Assembly (NCBI GenBank): GCA_029948255.1
Contig: JALIZF010001715.1
Span: 213,501 to 277,500 of the forward strand
Length of the DNA: 64,000 nt
Origin: Telmatactis stephensoni
Taxonomy: Eukaryota; Cnidaria; Anthozoa; Actiniaria; Isophelliidae
Direction: 5' to 3'
The position numbers were made by a program, and so were the translations under genes. Shown here in pieces: positions 22,379 through 36,800 of the stretch (within the stretch, counting starts at the first letter, position 1; every line of letters starts with the position of its first letter). The notes below the pieces were generated by a model that was not told the DNA's origin, did not search any database, and saw only the letters and a program-made list of their open reading frames with translations.

Positions 22379-25225
22379 TATATGGTACAGTACTAGGTAG
22401 TTACAGAAATTCTGTGCATGTAGTTTGAATTGGGTCAAGAATAACAACAGAGCTAGACTGATTCTATAAGTTGTAGATACCTGAAAAAGTTAGTGAACTA
22501 AATTGTACTAAATAGCACAAAATCCTTTGTTTTCTATTGTTTAATTAGTGCAAATTAGTGCAATTCCTTACAAAGTTTTTCATGGATATATTGTAAGCAC
22601 TCTAGGTTTTGCATCATTGGGTCACTCAATTAGTGTTGGTGTGTGAGCAAACACCACAGGAAACCCAGGCTGACTTTTGGAATCAGTCTAACAATATGGT
22701 ATACCTCAAAAACAATATGAACTGATGAGTATTGTTCTTCAATACAGATGAACCCTTTAGTTCCACCTTGAATGAACTACAGTATAGTTTGGACTGCATT
22801 GTTGTATCAACATACAATAAAAGGGATCAAGGAAAATCTGTACATCATCACAAAAGGGCCTAGGTTTTAACCTCATTTATACAGTACAGATTTCCATTCA
22901 TCCTCAGTTGAACATTTATTACATCCTGTGAAAATTTGCTAAATAGAGTGTGTTCTCATGGCTGCTTCAAGGTTTGGCTAAAAATCATTGTCAGTAGATA
23001 AAGATTCCATAATTTTTGAATAATTGATGAAATTATAGCAGAAAATCTTTCAGGTGAATTTGTTTTCTGAAAACATGTAGATGCAATTAAGTACATGTAA
23101 AATGTTTAATTTTTAATACTACATGTACATCACTATCTCTTCAAAATTCCAATTTCCATCTCAATTTAGTTTCTTTTGTTAAGCAATTAGTGCCAATTGT
23201 TTTACTATTATCAAGAGGGAATAAAAATCTGAATAAGAAAATTTGTAAGGCATTCTGGCAGTTGTAGTAAAATGATACCATCCTGCAAATGGCCTTATGC
23301 CCCTAGCATGATGATTTTCCCCTCTCTGTAACAGAATCCTTCTCAAGAGCCTTTCATATTCAAATTTTAGATTCCTTCAAGAGTACAAACACAATAGTTT
23401 TAATTATCGAAGAAAAGCTACTCAAAGAGGATTCTGGTATAGAGAGGGCACAAAAATGTCATCATGTTAGGGGCTTATTATTAAGAGAAATTTTGAGAAT
23501 AAGTTATTTCTGTAAAACATCTAATTTGGCCAACAGAGGATAATTATTATTGGTAGAAAGTTTCAAAATGTTTCTAGTGATACAGAAATTGGCAGTTTGA
23601 TTACATGCTCAACTTACTGTAATAATGGTCATTAACTTATACTTCTTTTGCATATCATTGTACTGTGAAAACTCTTAACATAATTCTGTGGACACTCTTC
23701 CAAATGTCTGACTACAACCCATCAATTCAATCCTCTAAAAATAATGTATCAAAATTTCAGTTGCAAAAATCCTCTTATAGTATGCTTCCTGCCAAAAATA
23801 TGTCCAATGAAAACGGTCTTATTTAATTTCAGTTCACCTTCTATTTGATTGTTTTTGTTTAGTGGTTCTTTTTTCAGTTAGACAAACTAATAAAATGGGT
23901 TTATTTCCATGGTGTTTTTTACTGTCATACTGGGTTTGAAACAGTTCGAAAGTACCATCTTAGCAGGACATTTCACGATTCATTTACTTAAAATAGATGT
24001 TTTGCATGTCAATATGAATGTGGTCTTGCTAAGCAACCAATGAATCTTATCCCCAACATAAAGCACAATTTCACACACTAATGAAATATTTGCTCCAAAA
24101 AGCAAATCAATACTGTGTAGGTGTTAATTGTATCGCATAAGTGACAGAGAAGGTTTATAAAATCACTTTACATAAGGCTTCTATTGTGTGCTCTAAGTAG
24201 GCCATCTTAACTTGTTTACATTGCATAAATTATCAACCACTTCAGGAAGACCTCACAGAGGGCTGTGTTATTAAATTATTAAAACATGAAATAGATTTCA
24301 CATACTAATTTGTAGATGTTTTCATTTTAAGGATGTATTTAATAAAAAAGATTGGTGTACACAGAAGTCTAGATTCAAGGTCAAAAGTGCCAAAATTATT
24401 TTTCATAGCATTCTGTTCTGTAAATAATATTGTTTAATCTGTCAGCATGATATGCAGTTGGGTTTACACTCTTGTATTTGATAAATAAGATGATGATATT
24501 GCTTGCTGTGATTCTATTTACTGTCAAGACTATGCATTCTCCTTCAAAATCTTAGCCAAATAACCTAAATGCAAATTAAGCCTTAAATACTTGATACATA
24601 GAGTGTCAATAAATAAACTTGAGTCATGCAACACAAAAGATTGCATAAATCAAGTTATACATCAAAATTCAATACATAAAATTCATTCATACTTTGGATG
24701 TCAGACAGTTAATGATCTGATAAAACATCAGTCACTAACACATCAGACATTCACTGAATACCACTAATTCTTCATTGCTTTAGAACTTTGCTTGTGGTGA
24801 CATTTTCAAATAAATATCACTAGACTATTACCTACTACCCATATACTCTGCAAAGTATACTACACTGTAACTCTATTGACAAAGCTTTAAAAGATGTTGA
24901 CAACATTTTGATCGATAAATGTGATGTATTAACTCTGAGTGATTCTTCAATAATATGCCATTATAATTGCTTAATGATATCCAACATTTTGCTGAGGATT
25001 CAGATAAAAACTTGAGTTTCATAAAAACTGGCAAAAAGATTCCAAATGACTTTTTGTGTGTGACAATAGGGAATAATTTATTAGTAAAGTGTATTTTGGC
25101 AGCATTAGCATCTAATTATGACAGACTTAGTTACAATAACAATACAATAAATATTGTCACAGCTACAATGCAATATTAGTGCTGCCTAAAGAATTATAAA
25201 ATTTCTAAATTGCTATAAAAAGGAT
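22379..25225. other. AT-rich intergenic spacer
   Basis: The spacer separates the HAUS1 stop from the stop of the minus-strand C2HC gene (the two genes converge). Apart from the HAUS1 3' end I see only AT-rich sequence. Two passages (22146-22282 and 23172-23305) resemble each other and may be old copies of one repeat: both contain a Leu/Ile-rich GGGAATAAAAA block, then AAGGCATTCTGGCAGT or similar. Confidence 0.5.
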
Positions 25226-26671
25226 TTACAAGACAAATGATCTTGGACGTGGTTTGGTTCTTTTTGTACCAGTATGAGACCTAAGTTGTTCCTTTTGTGC
25301 CTTCTCTGTCTCCCATTTTTTCTGGCATTGTTTCTCATGGATAGAAATTGATGCAGAGCCATAAGCACGGCCACAAAGATAACACGTTGCCATTGATGGT
25401 TTTCTCTCTTTACTTTTAGATTTAACTGTTTTTTCTTCTTTTTGGTTTTCACTCTGACATTCACTGACATTGTTATTCTGAATGTCATCATCTACTTTAT
25501 CAACTTGTATGGTGACAGGAAGATTTAGTGAGTGTCTTTTTGGAGCACTGGACAGTCTTTTCTTTTCTTTCATTTCTCTCTTTTCTTTTTCCTCCTTTTC
25601 ATTCTTGCTCTTGATTGCATCCCATTTTTTCTTGCACTGCTTTTCATGAACTCCTAGGGAATGCTTAATAAATTCCTTGCCGCAGATATAACAGGGTTCC
25701 ATTTTTGGCTTTGTATAAAGTCTGCCATGAGACTTAGACAGTTCTTTTAATGCTTGCAAGCTATTAGTAGGCCTCAGTGTTTTGCCCACATCAAGGAGGT
25801 TTTCACAAGATGCAGACTTCACTTGTTTGTCTTCCCTGGAATGTTGACTCTTGGATTTGAAGCCATTTGCTTTCCCATGTAAAGAATTCACAGAGTCTGC
25901 TTTAAACATGCCGCCATGGCTACCCTTGCGAGAATAATATCTGGGGTTTGCTAATTTCCATTTCTTTAAACACTGTGGTTCATGTATCTTGAGAGATTTA
26001 GAGCCAAACTCATTACCACATATGTAACATACCAGTAAGTTTGGATTTTTAGTTGAGCGAAATCTTGGAGGGGGGACATCAGGGGTGGTGATAGGAATAT
26101 CTTGTGAGTCTGTACTAGAAATTTGAGACGACGTTGAAGAATCAGGTGAATTACAAGTCGGAGTAGGAGCTGAGTTTTTTCTTAAAGTTGTTGGATCTAT
26201 TTTACTTGGTAGAAGTGGCGAAGAATAACGATTTAAAATAGCTGTAGATGGCCTGGAGACTTTTGGACTTTCTTTATTATTGTCAGTAGTGTTGCTTTCT
26301 ATAGCATCACCATTAATGTTGTCACCTTCACCAAGAGTAACAGTTATAGGTCGTACAATATGCATTAATTCTTTATCTCTTTCAGTTGCTTTACTATCCC
26401 CATTAGATAGCCTAATATCTCCCATGCTCTTAGAAGCTCCTGATCGCTGTAGTCTTGTTGATGGTAATTCTCGCTTTACCCAAGGATCATGAAACTTTTC
26501 CTTGTTTACATGCGATGTCTTTCGCTTTTCTTCGCGTTTTTCGGCTGCTTCCTTCTCCTTATTTCTCTGGCTTTCCCATCTTTTGGCACACTGTCGCTCA
26601 TGAACATTGATGGAGTACGAACCAAATTCTCTTCCACAGATGTAACACAGAACAGTTTGGGGTTTGGGCAT
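25226..26671 (-). CDS. ZNF474/ZC2HC1-type protein with four C2HC zinc fingers
   Basis: A single open exon encodes 481 aa from the ATG MPKPQTVLCYIC at 26671. The frame is open further upstream, but that part has a hydrophobic, non-conserved character, and the zinc finger starts at residue 9 of the chosen product. Four fingers of the form C-x2-C-x11-H-x3-C are visible, each preceded by a short basic or Pro-rich lead and followed by KKW or KRW. The first has C9, C12, H24 and C28. The spacers are Ser/Thr-rich and charged, probably disordered. Fingers of this type (zf-C2HC_2) occur in ZNF474 and the ZC2HC1 proteins, several of which are testis- or cilium-associated in vertebrates; the function is unknown. 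The gene is head to head with the CHY gene, with about 1.2 kb between start codons. Confidence 0.85.
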   Translation of the reverse strand: MPKPQTVLCYICGREFGSYSINVHERQCAKRWESQRNKEKEAAEKREEKRKTSHVNKEKFHDPWVKRELPSTRLQRSGASKSMGDIRLSNGDSKATERDKELMHIVRPITVTLGEGDNINGDAIESNTTDNNKESPKVSRPSTAILNRYSSPLLPSKIDPTTLRKNSAPTPTCNSPDSSTSSQISSTDSQDIPITTPDVPPPRFRSTKNPNLLVCYICGNEFGSKSLKIHEPQCLKKWKLANPRYYSRKGSHGGMFKADSVNSLHGKANGFKSKSQHSREDKQVKSASCENLLDVGKTLRPTNSLQALKELSKSHGRLYTKPKMEPCYICGKEFIKHSLGVHEKQCKKKWDAIKSKNEKEEKEKREMKEKKRLSSAPKRHSLNLPVTIQVDKVDDDIQNNNVSECQSENQKEEKTVKSKSKERKPSMATCYLCGRAYGSASISIHEKQCQKKWETEKAQKEQLRSHTGTKRTKPRPRSFVL

Positions 26672-27878
26672 GGTGAACTGGAGTATCAATGAAAGAAAGA
26701 ACAAATACTTTGTAAATAGAAGAAGCAGAAAGCGAAGAGCTATGTAAACACGTGGCAAAGAGATTATTGCTCTAGTTAAAATGCACAAAGTTGAAAGCGG
26801 AAACATACAGTCACTCACGAGATCGTTGTGTGTGTAATCCATTCAAAAATAACACGCTCTTTCTAGAAAGACACACAGCGATGGTAATTTTGTCAAAAAC
26901 AGAGGAAAAGGACGAAGAAAAGCCTTTGTTTGAAAAACGTAACAGGTAACAACAACAACGGTGCGAAATATTCTGTTCTACTAAAAAAAATGGTTGGTGA
27001 TTTTACAACAACACTACACAAACCTAATATGATATAGAATATCTCAAGTTCGATCAGCTTGTGTCAATATAAGTCTTTCAGTAAGACAATAATTGAATAA
27101 AGATGTCAAGAATAGTACCATGAAAATAACTAGTAGCTGGTGACACAATTTACAAATACAGACCTGAAGTGTAAAGTCGGTAGTTGGGCGGTAATCTCAA
27201 TGCAGAAGTACGTATTCGCTTGTTTTCTATGTAGCAGGCCTACAAGCCACTTCAGAACTGTTATGCTAAGACACGGATGACTTGCAGGACAAATCGTTTT
27301 TGAGATAGAGTACCACCCAAGGCACACAGACACCTAGTTCTTCCTCGCACGGCCAACCATTTGCTACGAAATACGCGTCGGGTAACTCTGCAGGGGTTTT
27401 AGAAATTGTGTTTCCTCCAAGAATATCCAATCGTATTATTTGTCCATTCAGTTAGAAAACATTGGGCCTGTCTCCAATATTTAATACATACAGTACGGGA
27501 GTCACAGCTTCAATACGATGACTTCACCCGGAAAATATTCCCAAGCGTTTATATCAAATAAACGATGATCGCTACGCCAAGAAATATCCTTCCTCGAGTT
27601 TCATACAGCGCCTCCACTGTCAAATATTATTAGGATTCTTTAGGGGTGATTTGGCTGCTGGGTTACGGTGAATCATTCACTTTACTTCGCCGCTGAATGA
27701 ATGGTATGAAACGAAACAACGCTACTAAATCACCGGAACTAAAATTGCGTGTTTTGAATGAAGCCGCTGTACATTGAGCCTGCATTCCGGAAGTAAAAGT
27801 GTGATTGCACCACCAAATGAAAACCAGCCCCAAGTATATATAGGGCCAAAATTACAGTATATTGTCCCATACTTCAAA
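26672..27878. promoter_or_regulatory. Shared upstream region of two divergent genes
   Basis: The 1.2 kb between the start codons of the C2HC gene (minus) and the CHY gene (plus) must hold both promoters and 5' untranslated regions. I see no clear TATA element at a definable start site. The role is inferred from gene orientation only. Confidence 0.4.
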
Positions 27879-30800
27879 ATGGCGGAAGAAGTTGATGTGA
27901 ATGTCGTGCAAGAAAGCTCGGTAAAAATACCACAGAAAAGTGCTAATGACAAGAAAAAGAAACCAGTTTGTAGATTTTATGCAAAAACTGGGCGCTGCAA
28001 GTTTGAAGAGAAATGTCGGTTTTTTCACAGTAACAAAGGATCAGCTGATACCAGCCATGCCAACACGAAACCTGACCAATTAGGTATGCAAGACAATAAA
28101 GAGGAAATTGTCTCCCAAACTACACAGCAAGAAGCTAACCAAACCACACAGGAAGAAGCTAAGCAAACAGCTCAGCAAGAAGTTAAGCAAACCAGACTAG
28201 AAGAGCAAACAACTCCACTAGAGGCCAAACAAACTAGCCAGCAAGAGGCTAACGAAAACACACAGCACGAAGCTAATGAAGGTAAACAAGATAAAACCTC
28301 AGGTAAAACTCATCCACAAGATATTGCCTTGAAAACCAGTCAAAAAGTGTGTAAATTCTACAAAAGTAGAGGTGGTTGCATTAGAGGCAGTGCTTGCAGG
28401 TTTTCACATGTTAAACCTACTGCAACAAAGATCATTTCATCACAAGATAATAACACTTCGAAACCAAATACACCAAAACCTGACGTACACAAGGAAGGCC
28501 AGACAAAGAAAGTTATTTCAACCTCAGAAAAACTATCTTTACTTGGTGATGAAGAGCTGAATAGTCTTAGAACAAGAGAACTTGTACAACTTGTACGTAG
28601 ATTTGGTAAAAATAAAGCAACAGAAGTACAAGACTATGGACCTGGTACTACTTATAATATCAACTTTACACCTACTGATCCTGATTGGGTAAGAAAACAT
28701 GTGTGCAACTTTATAAAGTAGATTATGTTCTCTCAGTAGCAGGAGGTTCAAAACGATTTTACAATCATTATTGTTGAAGTGCGACATGTGAAGATCAAAG
28801 TCTCAATTCCAAACTAGCATTCACACAGACGTCAAAATAACATTCACATGGACGTCAATCAAATTACTCAACCAATACACACTGTGATTCTCAAGAAAAA
28901 TTCCTCAAATTTGTATAGGAAATAATATGGTTACGAGTGCAATTTAGAATAAATTTGCACAAGTGAGTTTTCAAAGAGTTCAAAATTGCACGAGCCCTTA
29001 GGGCAAGTGCAATTTGTGGTCTTTGAAAACTCACAAGTCAAATTTATTCTAAATTGCACGAGTAAACCATATTATTTCCTTTTAATAATATACATGCAAA
29101 AATTAGAGCAATATTTTCAAGTTTTCTGTAGCTTTTCAGTTGAAAAATCAGGTTAGCGCACGCGCAGTGTGCGAAAGTGACCTGAAGATGTCGTCACCAA
29201 GCGTGCGCTCAAGGGAAAAATTCAAAACTTTTCACCCGAAAGTTGGACACTTTTTGACATTTTTAGGCTTCTGTCTTCCGTAAGGAAGGTGAAGCCTATT
29301 GTCATCGTCTTGTAAGTAATGTAATGTAATGTAATGTAAGTCCGTTTTTCGGAGAGGTTTCGGTGTAAAATCAACATCTCCGAACATCACAGTAGTCGGC
29401 AGTGCCTTGGGATTGGCTGAAAAGCGACTCCGCTAATTTCACGAATGGTTTCGTGAGTGTTCGTTTACTTATCGACAATTACGATTATTTATTGATTACA
29501 ACGCGAATGGTTTCGTGAGTGTTCGTTTACTTATCGACAATTACGATTATTTATTGATTACAACGTAAATCCAACGTTAGACGTCTTCTCCATTGCTTTA
29601 GAATGTTTTTATACTATTTTGAAAATAGCTTTCAGGCAGTAAGACAAGTAAAGTGGAGCTTTTAACTCGAGATATACCTATATACTTATAAGAGCTTCAG
29701 AATGGATTGTTATTTTGAGCTTCATCTCCAATATTTTGACCAAATATCGAACTCTAAATGGAATACTTGAAACTGGGAAGCCAGACTATTTCCTATGAGC
29801 TGGAAATCTATGAATTTCTCATCCTACATGTTGCTAAACGAACATACATAGAAACAAGTCAATTATATTTCTCATTCAAGCATTCAAGGGATCTTGTGAG
29901 GTTTTTATACTGAACTCTAGACCACACAGTTTATTTATATATTTTCATGGAACTAAGGCTCTATTTGACCTGATGCGTTTGGTCACATAATGGATAAAAC
30001 ATCTGAAACATGAACGAAAAAATACACGATTTGTTATTGTGTCAAAAACGTCGTTGTAGAAGTCTTTACAGAAAACAATTGAGATATAAAGCGAAATAAA
30101 AAGTTGAATAAACTGGTATACTCGCGCGGGGTAATATTCAGTGCATGTCGGAGAGATATGATACCAATGCATGATACTAAAAGGACAAAGGCAAACACTA
30201 CTGCTGACAGACAAATTGACTAATCAGATATTCTTTAAAAAGGTCAAAAAAGGTCTTTATTATGTTACGGTTAACTATTTCCCGGAATGGTGAAGAATGC
30301 GTGAAACGGCTCAGTAACAGCCCAAACAAACATCTCTCATTAAGTGTGTAATATCTTTCATCCAACCATTATTTGTAAGGACTATCCTTGGTTCTGAAAC
30401 AGATGTTGATAGAGTAAATTGCAATTCATTAATAAATGAACATATTGATAATTGTACTATTCTCGATGTCTTCAAATCCATAGACACTCTCGCTCATGTT
30501 CACGTCAGAGGTAGTGACTCGTAAAATAAGAGATAGAGAATTATCTCGAATATCACTAAACAAAATTATACATTCACTGAAGGGTAGAAAATTTAGAAAT
30601 AAGCTAAGGAAAAAGCTAATATACTAATGATCAAAACAACAAAACAATTCCTTCATACATCAAAAATTACATTCATCTTCCCTCTACTTTTTTTCCCTGC
30701 AGTGTATCTTTTGTAGCGGTAATAATAACAGAAGCCTATGCAGTTGTTGACTGCGTTTTATTCTTGCATATTTTCGACAATTTTGGAAACAAATCCTGCT

Positions 30801-33800
30801 AAAAGTGTTTTATAAATTGTTTCTTTGATGAATAAAAAGACGAATTTGACGTTTAAGTGCATTTTGACTGTTTTCTACCAAATTTGCACTAAATTTCCTT
30901 TTTGGCACTAAATTTCCTTTTTTCTGCACTAAATTTCCTCGAAAGAGCACTGCTCTTAGCCAATCAGCATCGAGAAATTTTTGCATGTATATTATTAGTA
31001 AGGAAAGTTTAGATAAATATAAACTTTAAATGTATAATTAACTTTTATCATAAATTCAAGGCATTTTTTTTTTGAGAATTGCTATTTTATTGGTCAAGTG
31101 ATTTGATTGACCTCCGTCTGAAGGCAAGTTTCCAAACAAGACTTAAGCTTCACAGGCACTTTTATCAATGGTTGTAAGTAGCTGGAGATAAACTTTAGTA
31201 GCTAGCTCTGCATGTTCACGTTACACTGTGCAATTTTCTCAGCAACTTGTCTCATGATGCTATTGTTAGTCAAGTTGGAGGACATTGCATAGTGTAATGT
31301 GGGCTTGTCTCACAATGTCTTTTGTTGCACACAACATTGCAGGAATAGAACTTCCTATCAATGTCAGTCCCCAGCTTTCATTGTTAAATAACATTGCAAG
31401 TTATTGCAGCAATATGTTGCACAGTGTAACATCTTGCCACAGCACTCTGCAATGATACAGTCTCTAGTGTGGCAAGACAAGTTGACTAGAAAATTGTACA
31501 GTGTAATGCCACCTTCAGTCTTCTAATCAGCAGAATAGTCATTCAAGTTGACAACGTTGCCATTTCATCTGCAAAAGAAATGCCTAACAAAGTACTTTGC
31601 TAAAGTACAGCACTTGCTTTTTCACGTGGTTTTCATTGTTTAATTTTTTTTCAGCCATTTGACATTGAGTGTGTACTTCTTGCAGTCACTTTTCCTGAGG
31701 AATACCCTAAAAAGGTACCACCTACATTATATATATAAGATGATTAGTGTATACCATCAGAATTGTGCTCACAGTCTACTTAAATAGGTGTCTGCCAAAT
31801 ATAGGGTGGTGTGTACTTATATATTTATGTACATGTGAAGAAAGGTTTTGAAATGGCATTAATACAGTCTGATTTCTAAAGCTGGTTCATACTAGAGATA
31901 CTGGCTTAGGCCAAGCAACATTATACATTGTGTAAAGGTGTGAAAAAAACACAGTTAATAAGGTGTACATCAATGGATTTGTGTATGTTGCATGAGCTTA
32001 AATTTTGTTGTGATAATTAACCAAGAATGAGGGTTAATAAAATTGAAAACTTGACAAATTCTTAGGAGGTTTAAGTTCAACTCCACTTTGTGAACTTTTA
32101 CAGAAGTTTTTTCAAACTTTCTTGAGGATAGTGGTCCATAATCGCGAACCATTTTTTATTTGTTTGTTTGTTTCGGTTATTTTATATTTTACTTTATAGA
32201 ATGGGTTTAGGTATTTTAATTCACAGAAAAAAAATTGGGAGATATCCATGTATTTAATGGAGGTAATTAATGGTAAATATGGCCAATAACCACTGACCAG
32301 CGATTTATTAAATCTTTAAATATACAGGACAACCCCGATTAATATCAATCCGCAGATTATAATAATGATAGATTATAATAGGATTATTATAATCAAGTAA
32401 TGGATTATTATAATCCAGTAATGGATTGTTATAATCCAGTGATGGATTAAGAAATGGCCAAAAATCCGAGGGATAAGGTTATTATTAAGATTAATATTAA
32501 TCTTCACTAATACTTGATCCGCTGCTTATTGACTTTCTGTGTCATCATATGCAACATAAATAGAACTATAAATCAATCACGTTGCAACACGTGAACATCT
32601 GTAAAGCTGGCCATAACTTCAGCTGCTTTAATACTTGGCGTGATGGCGGAGTTACAAGCGACTGGAACGAAAACCTTGCAAATAAGCGAGCAATCTGAGA
32701 TAAAGATAAACGTAAGAAACATTAACTGTGCATGCAGAAAAGTCTGCTTCCAAGTTTTGTTTGCAATGCTTTCTTCTTCAGTAGTTTCATAATATTACAT
32801 TTAAAATTGGTATTATTGTACTGTTGGTGTTACGATATAGAATGCTATTGAATATATAGGAGACTCATTATAATAATTGTCAGAAAATACTTTTGAATTA
32901 CTCAATTCTGAGTGCTCTTCCTCAGATTACCTTGACCTTTGCCAAAACTGACTCGGTAAACTCCTAAATAAACATAGTAAAGCTGCAGGAGGTCGCTATC
33001 GTCTATTACGACATCAATAGGCTCCCTTCAGTCGATTCAATCATGATCGCACTTCAATGTTGGCCTTGTGTTAGAAAATGATGTTCGCCATTTGCTGTTA
33101 AAGGAACTTTTCGATATTACTCCAAAGCATTATATTTTGCAGTTTCAGATCAGTCATTTAGCTATTGATCTGCCAGATTATAATAAGGTTAATATTTATC
33201 ATTCTTGTGGTTAATATTAATCAGATTAATATTAATCCTACCCAAGATTAATATTAATCCAAATGGCTCAACCTACAGTAATGGATTATAATAATCCATT
33301 ACTGGATTATAATAATCCATTACTGGATTATAATAATCCTTGAGATTAATATTAATCTGATTAATATTTATCCGGGTTGTCCTGAATATAATTTCATTTT
33401 CTCCACTGTTGTTTCATAAAGAAGTACAGCAAAAGTAATAAAAGCATCTACAGATTGAATCCTTCAAAATAAAAGCAAAAAACGTTATTACTGTATACGG
33501 TTAAGTCGCCCAGAACTAAGTAGCCCAGAGATTAGTTGTCCCCTCCCGGACTCATGAAGTAGAGTCGCCCGATGTGAAAAATAGCATCCATTCAGTTAGT
33601 TTTTGTCTTTTTTACATCCAAGATAAACTCATCTATATTACAGAACTGAAGTTATTACTCGTGCCCAGGCCTTTAGGCCGGGAACGAGTTATAAACTGCA
33701 AATGTTTTTTTTTTTTTTCCTCTGTTCGTCCTGAGAGACTTCTGATTGGTTAAGAACGTAAAAACAATGCCCTTCATTCATCACCTTTGAGCGAACGCAA

Positions 33801-36800
33801 GCCAGGAACTTTAGGAATGCAAGATGGCCGACTACAAAGAAAATAGCTTTCAGAGACAGGCTTTTCCTGCAGTAGAACAATGTAATTTGGAGCTTTTAAC
33901 TCGAGATATACCTATATACTTATTAGAGCTTCAGAATGGGCTGATATTTTGAGCTTCATCTCCAATATTTTGACCAAATATCGAACTCTAAATGGAGTAC
34001 TTGAAAGCCGAGGCCCTCGCGATAACGACTATTTCCTATGAGCTGGAAAACTACGAATTTCTCTTCCTACATGTTGCTAAACGAACATACATAGAAGCAA
34101 GTCAATTATATTCCTCATTCAAGCATTCAAGAGATCTTGAGAGGTTTTTGTACTGAATTTTAATTTAATATCGGAATGGCATGAAACTAGATTCCATTGA
34201 CCTCGTATTTCGCGTTTGGTCACGTAACGTCTTTTATTCATATATAAATCATCTGAAACATGAACGAAAAAATACACGATTTGTTATTGTACTTGTGTCA
34301 AATATGCCGTTGTAGAAGTCTTTACAGCAAACAATTGAGATATATAGTGAAATAAGAAGTTGAATAAACTGGTATATTTTTGCATGTTGGAGATATCTAA
34401 TACCATGCATGATAATAGAAAGACAAAGGGAAACACTAATAGCTGTTGACAGACAAACTGACTAATCAAGATATTTTTTAGTTTAAGTTAGCCGATTCAA
34501 AAAAGGTCATTATGTTACGGTTAGCTATTTTCCGGAATTGTGAAGAATGCGTGAAACGGCTCGGGGAAGAGTACGAATGGAGCCGGTCATTGGAGCCTCT
34601 CTTAAAAAGGGCTCCAGGGGCACGAGTGAACGCACGTGTGCGTCTAGTTATTTTTGTTTTAGAATAGTTTCTCAATGAAACATATGACTCAAATTCAGAG
34701 TTTGAACCGACGCGGTTGCTGAAGGACTCGCAGTGCTTGATTGCTTGAGTAGCTTTGACCTGATCCTGATTGACTCAAAGTCTGTTCAAGAATCCTATAT
34801 ATTACGCAGAAAGAATCCTAAATAAACTCATCAACTTAACTACGCTTTTTATTTTTGCTCTTAAATAGTTTTCTCAACAAAAATCAGACAACATGATTTT
34901 CCGGTAATAAAAAGAGCAATTTTTCATGCACTTTTAATCAATTTTAGTATATGCCGGGGGAAACCATACATTTTTCTTTTCAAAATGAGATTTTTCTTTT
35001 CCAAAAGTCGTAAAACTACTGTAGTCTGTTTTCATGATTGTTATTGTACCGAATACGGTCTCCAAAAAAATATGCACAGAACATAGTGCACTCAGCAATG
35101 TCAGTTCTGTTGTCATATTTGGTTGCTATATCATTCAATATGTTACCAAATGGTAACAGTAAAGAGATTAATATTCGTAGACTAGAGACCACAGATTTAA
35201 GTTTCAATGGTGTCATTTACTAAACATGTTTTGGCATGTTTCGGTTTCAACATGAAACTTAAATCTGTGGTGTCTAGTCTATGAATAGTAATCTCTTTAC
35301 TGTTACTAAGACCATTTTGTAACATATTGAATGATGTAGCAACCGAATATGATGACAGAATTGACATTGCAGGGTTAATAAACAATTATTTTAATCTTGT
35401 AACAGGTTTATGCAGTCCAAACCTTTATAAAACAATATGAAACAGATTAACAGCACTGTTGAAGCTTACAAAACCACTATTACTATTAATGGCACTTTTA
35501 ACTGTTTTTTTTTTAGATGTTTGATGCTGGATTATCTAAGGAGCAGGCACTGCCAATGGAGTTAGTAAGGTGCATGAGCTTCATCAGCATTTACCTTACA
35601 CATGACCATGATTTACTGATGAACGTTTATTATCTTGTAGGTGTGTAAATCAAGAAATAAAAAAGTGGACTGAAAATCAACAGATAACAAGAAGTGAGAA
35701 GGATACGGTTGACCTTCCCTTTCGACCATTTTTACGCTGGTTGGACAGGAACTTGGAAAAATTCTTCATTCTTGCTGCTAAACAGATGAAGGAAAGTGAA
35801 GAAAATTCTGTCAGTGAAGACAACTTGTCTGAAACCACAGAAGGAATTGAGAGTAATGCTAATAATGAAGAAGAGAGTGATTCTAAAAGCAGTGAATATG
35901 ACATTAACAATGAAAGACCTTCTAGGACAAGTGATACTGAAAATGTTGATCCTTGTAACCCAAACATGAGTAATAGACAGAAACAATATCATCAAAGAAA
36001 AAAAACGAAACATCATGCTCACTCCAACCCTGACCGTAAAGATCTTCTCTTGTCCGATTTTTTAGTCATCAAGAGTAAAAGTCCAAAAATTAAGGTGGCT
36101 AGTAACAGTAAAGCTCATCACCATGGTGATAGCTCACTAGATCCCAAGAATGAGCACATTGTATTTGTTAGTCAAGAATCTAGTGAACTACTCACAGATA
36201 GAGGTCTTGTTGACATTACCTATGACACCACACATGATGATGCTATGGAACATCTTAGTTGGGGTGATGCCGTAGCTGATGGTGAAGATGATGAATCACA
36301 AATACCAAGTGAACAAAGTGTTCCCAATGAAAGGCCAAGAGGGACAGAAATAAGATTAAGAGGTCTTGAGCTGTTTGAGAATACTAGTACCCTTAGAACA
36401 GATACTGTTGCTCTTACAATGGAGTGTGACAAATGTAAAACCAAGTTTGACACCAAAGCTGACAATACAAGGTACATTTTATGGAGACATTAGTCTTCAT
36501 GATTGAGTAGAAAATTTTTACAGTTAAGACACAGAGCATAGCCCAAGCTATTACGGAATATATGACCAATCAGGAGTCAAAGTTAAGATTACTGTACATA
36601 AAATATGAAAAGCTATAAGCCTGATTTTTACTAGCGACATAAGCATAAGCGCAAGCAACATACACAGACTCAGTATCGCATTTATCACATAAGTATAAAA
36701 AAGACAAGCATTGCTAATGAGTGGTGCACTACTGAGTCTGCATTCGTTGCTTGTGCTTATTGCTTATGTTGCTAGTGAAAACTAGGCTTTCCAAATACCA

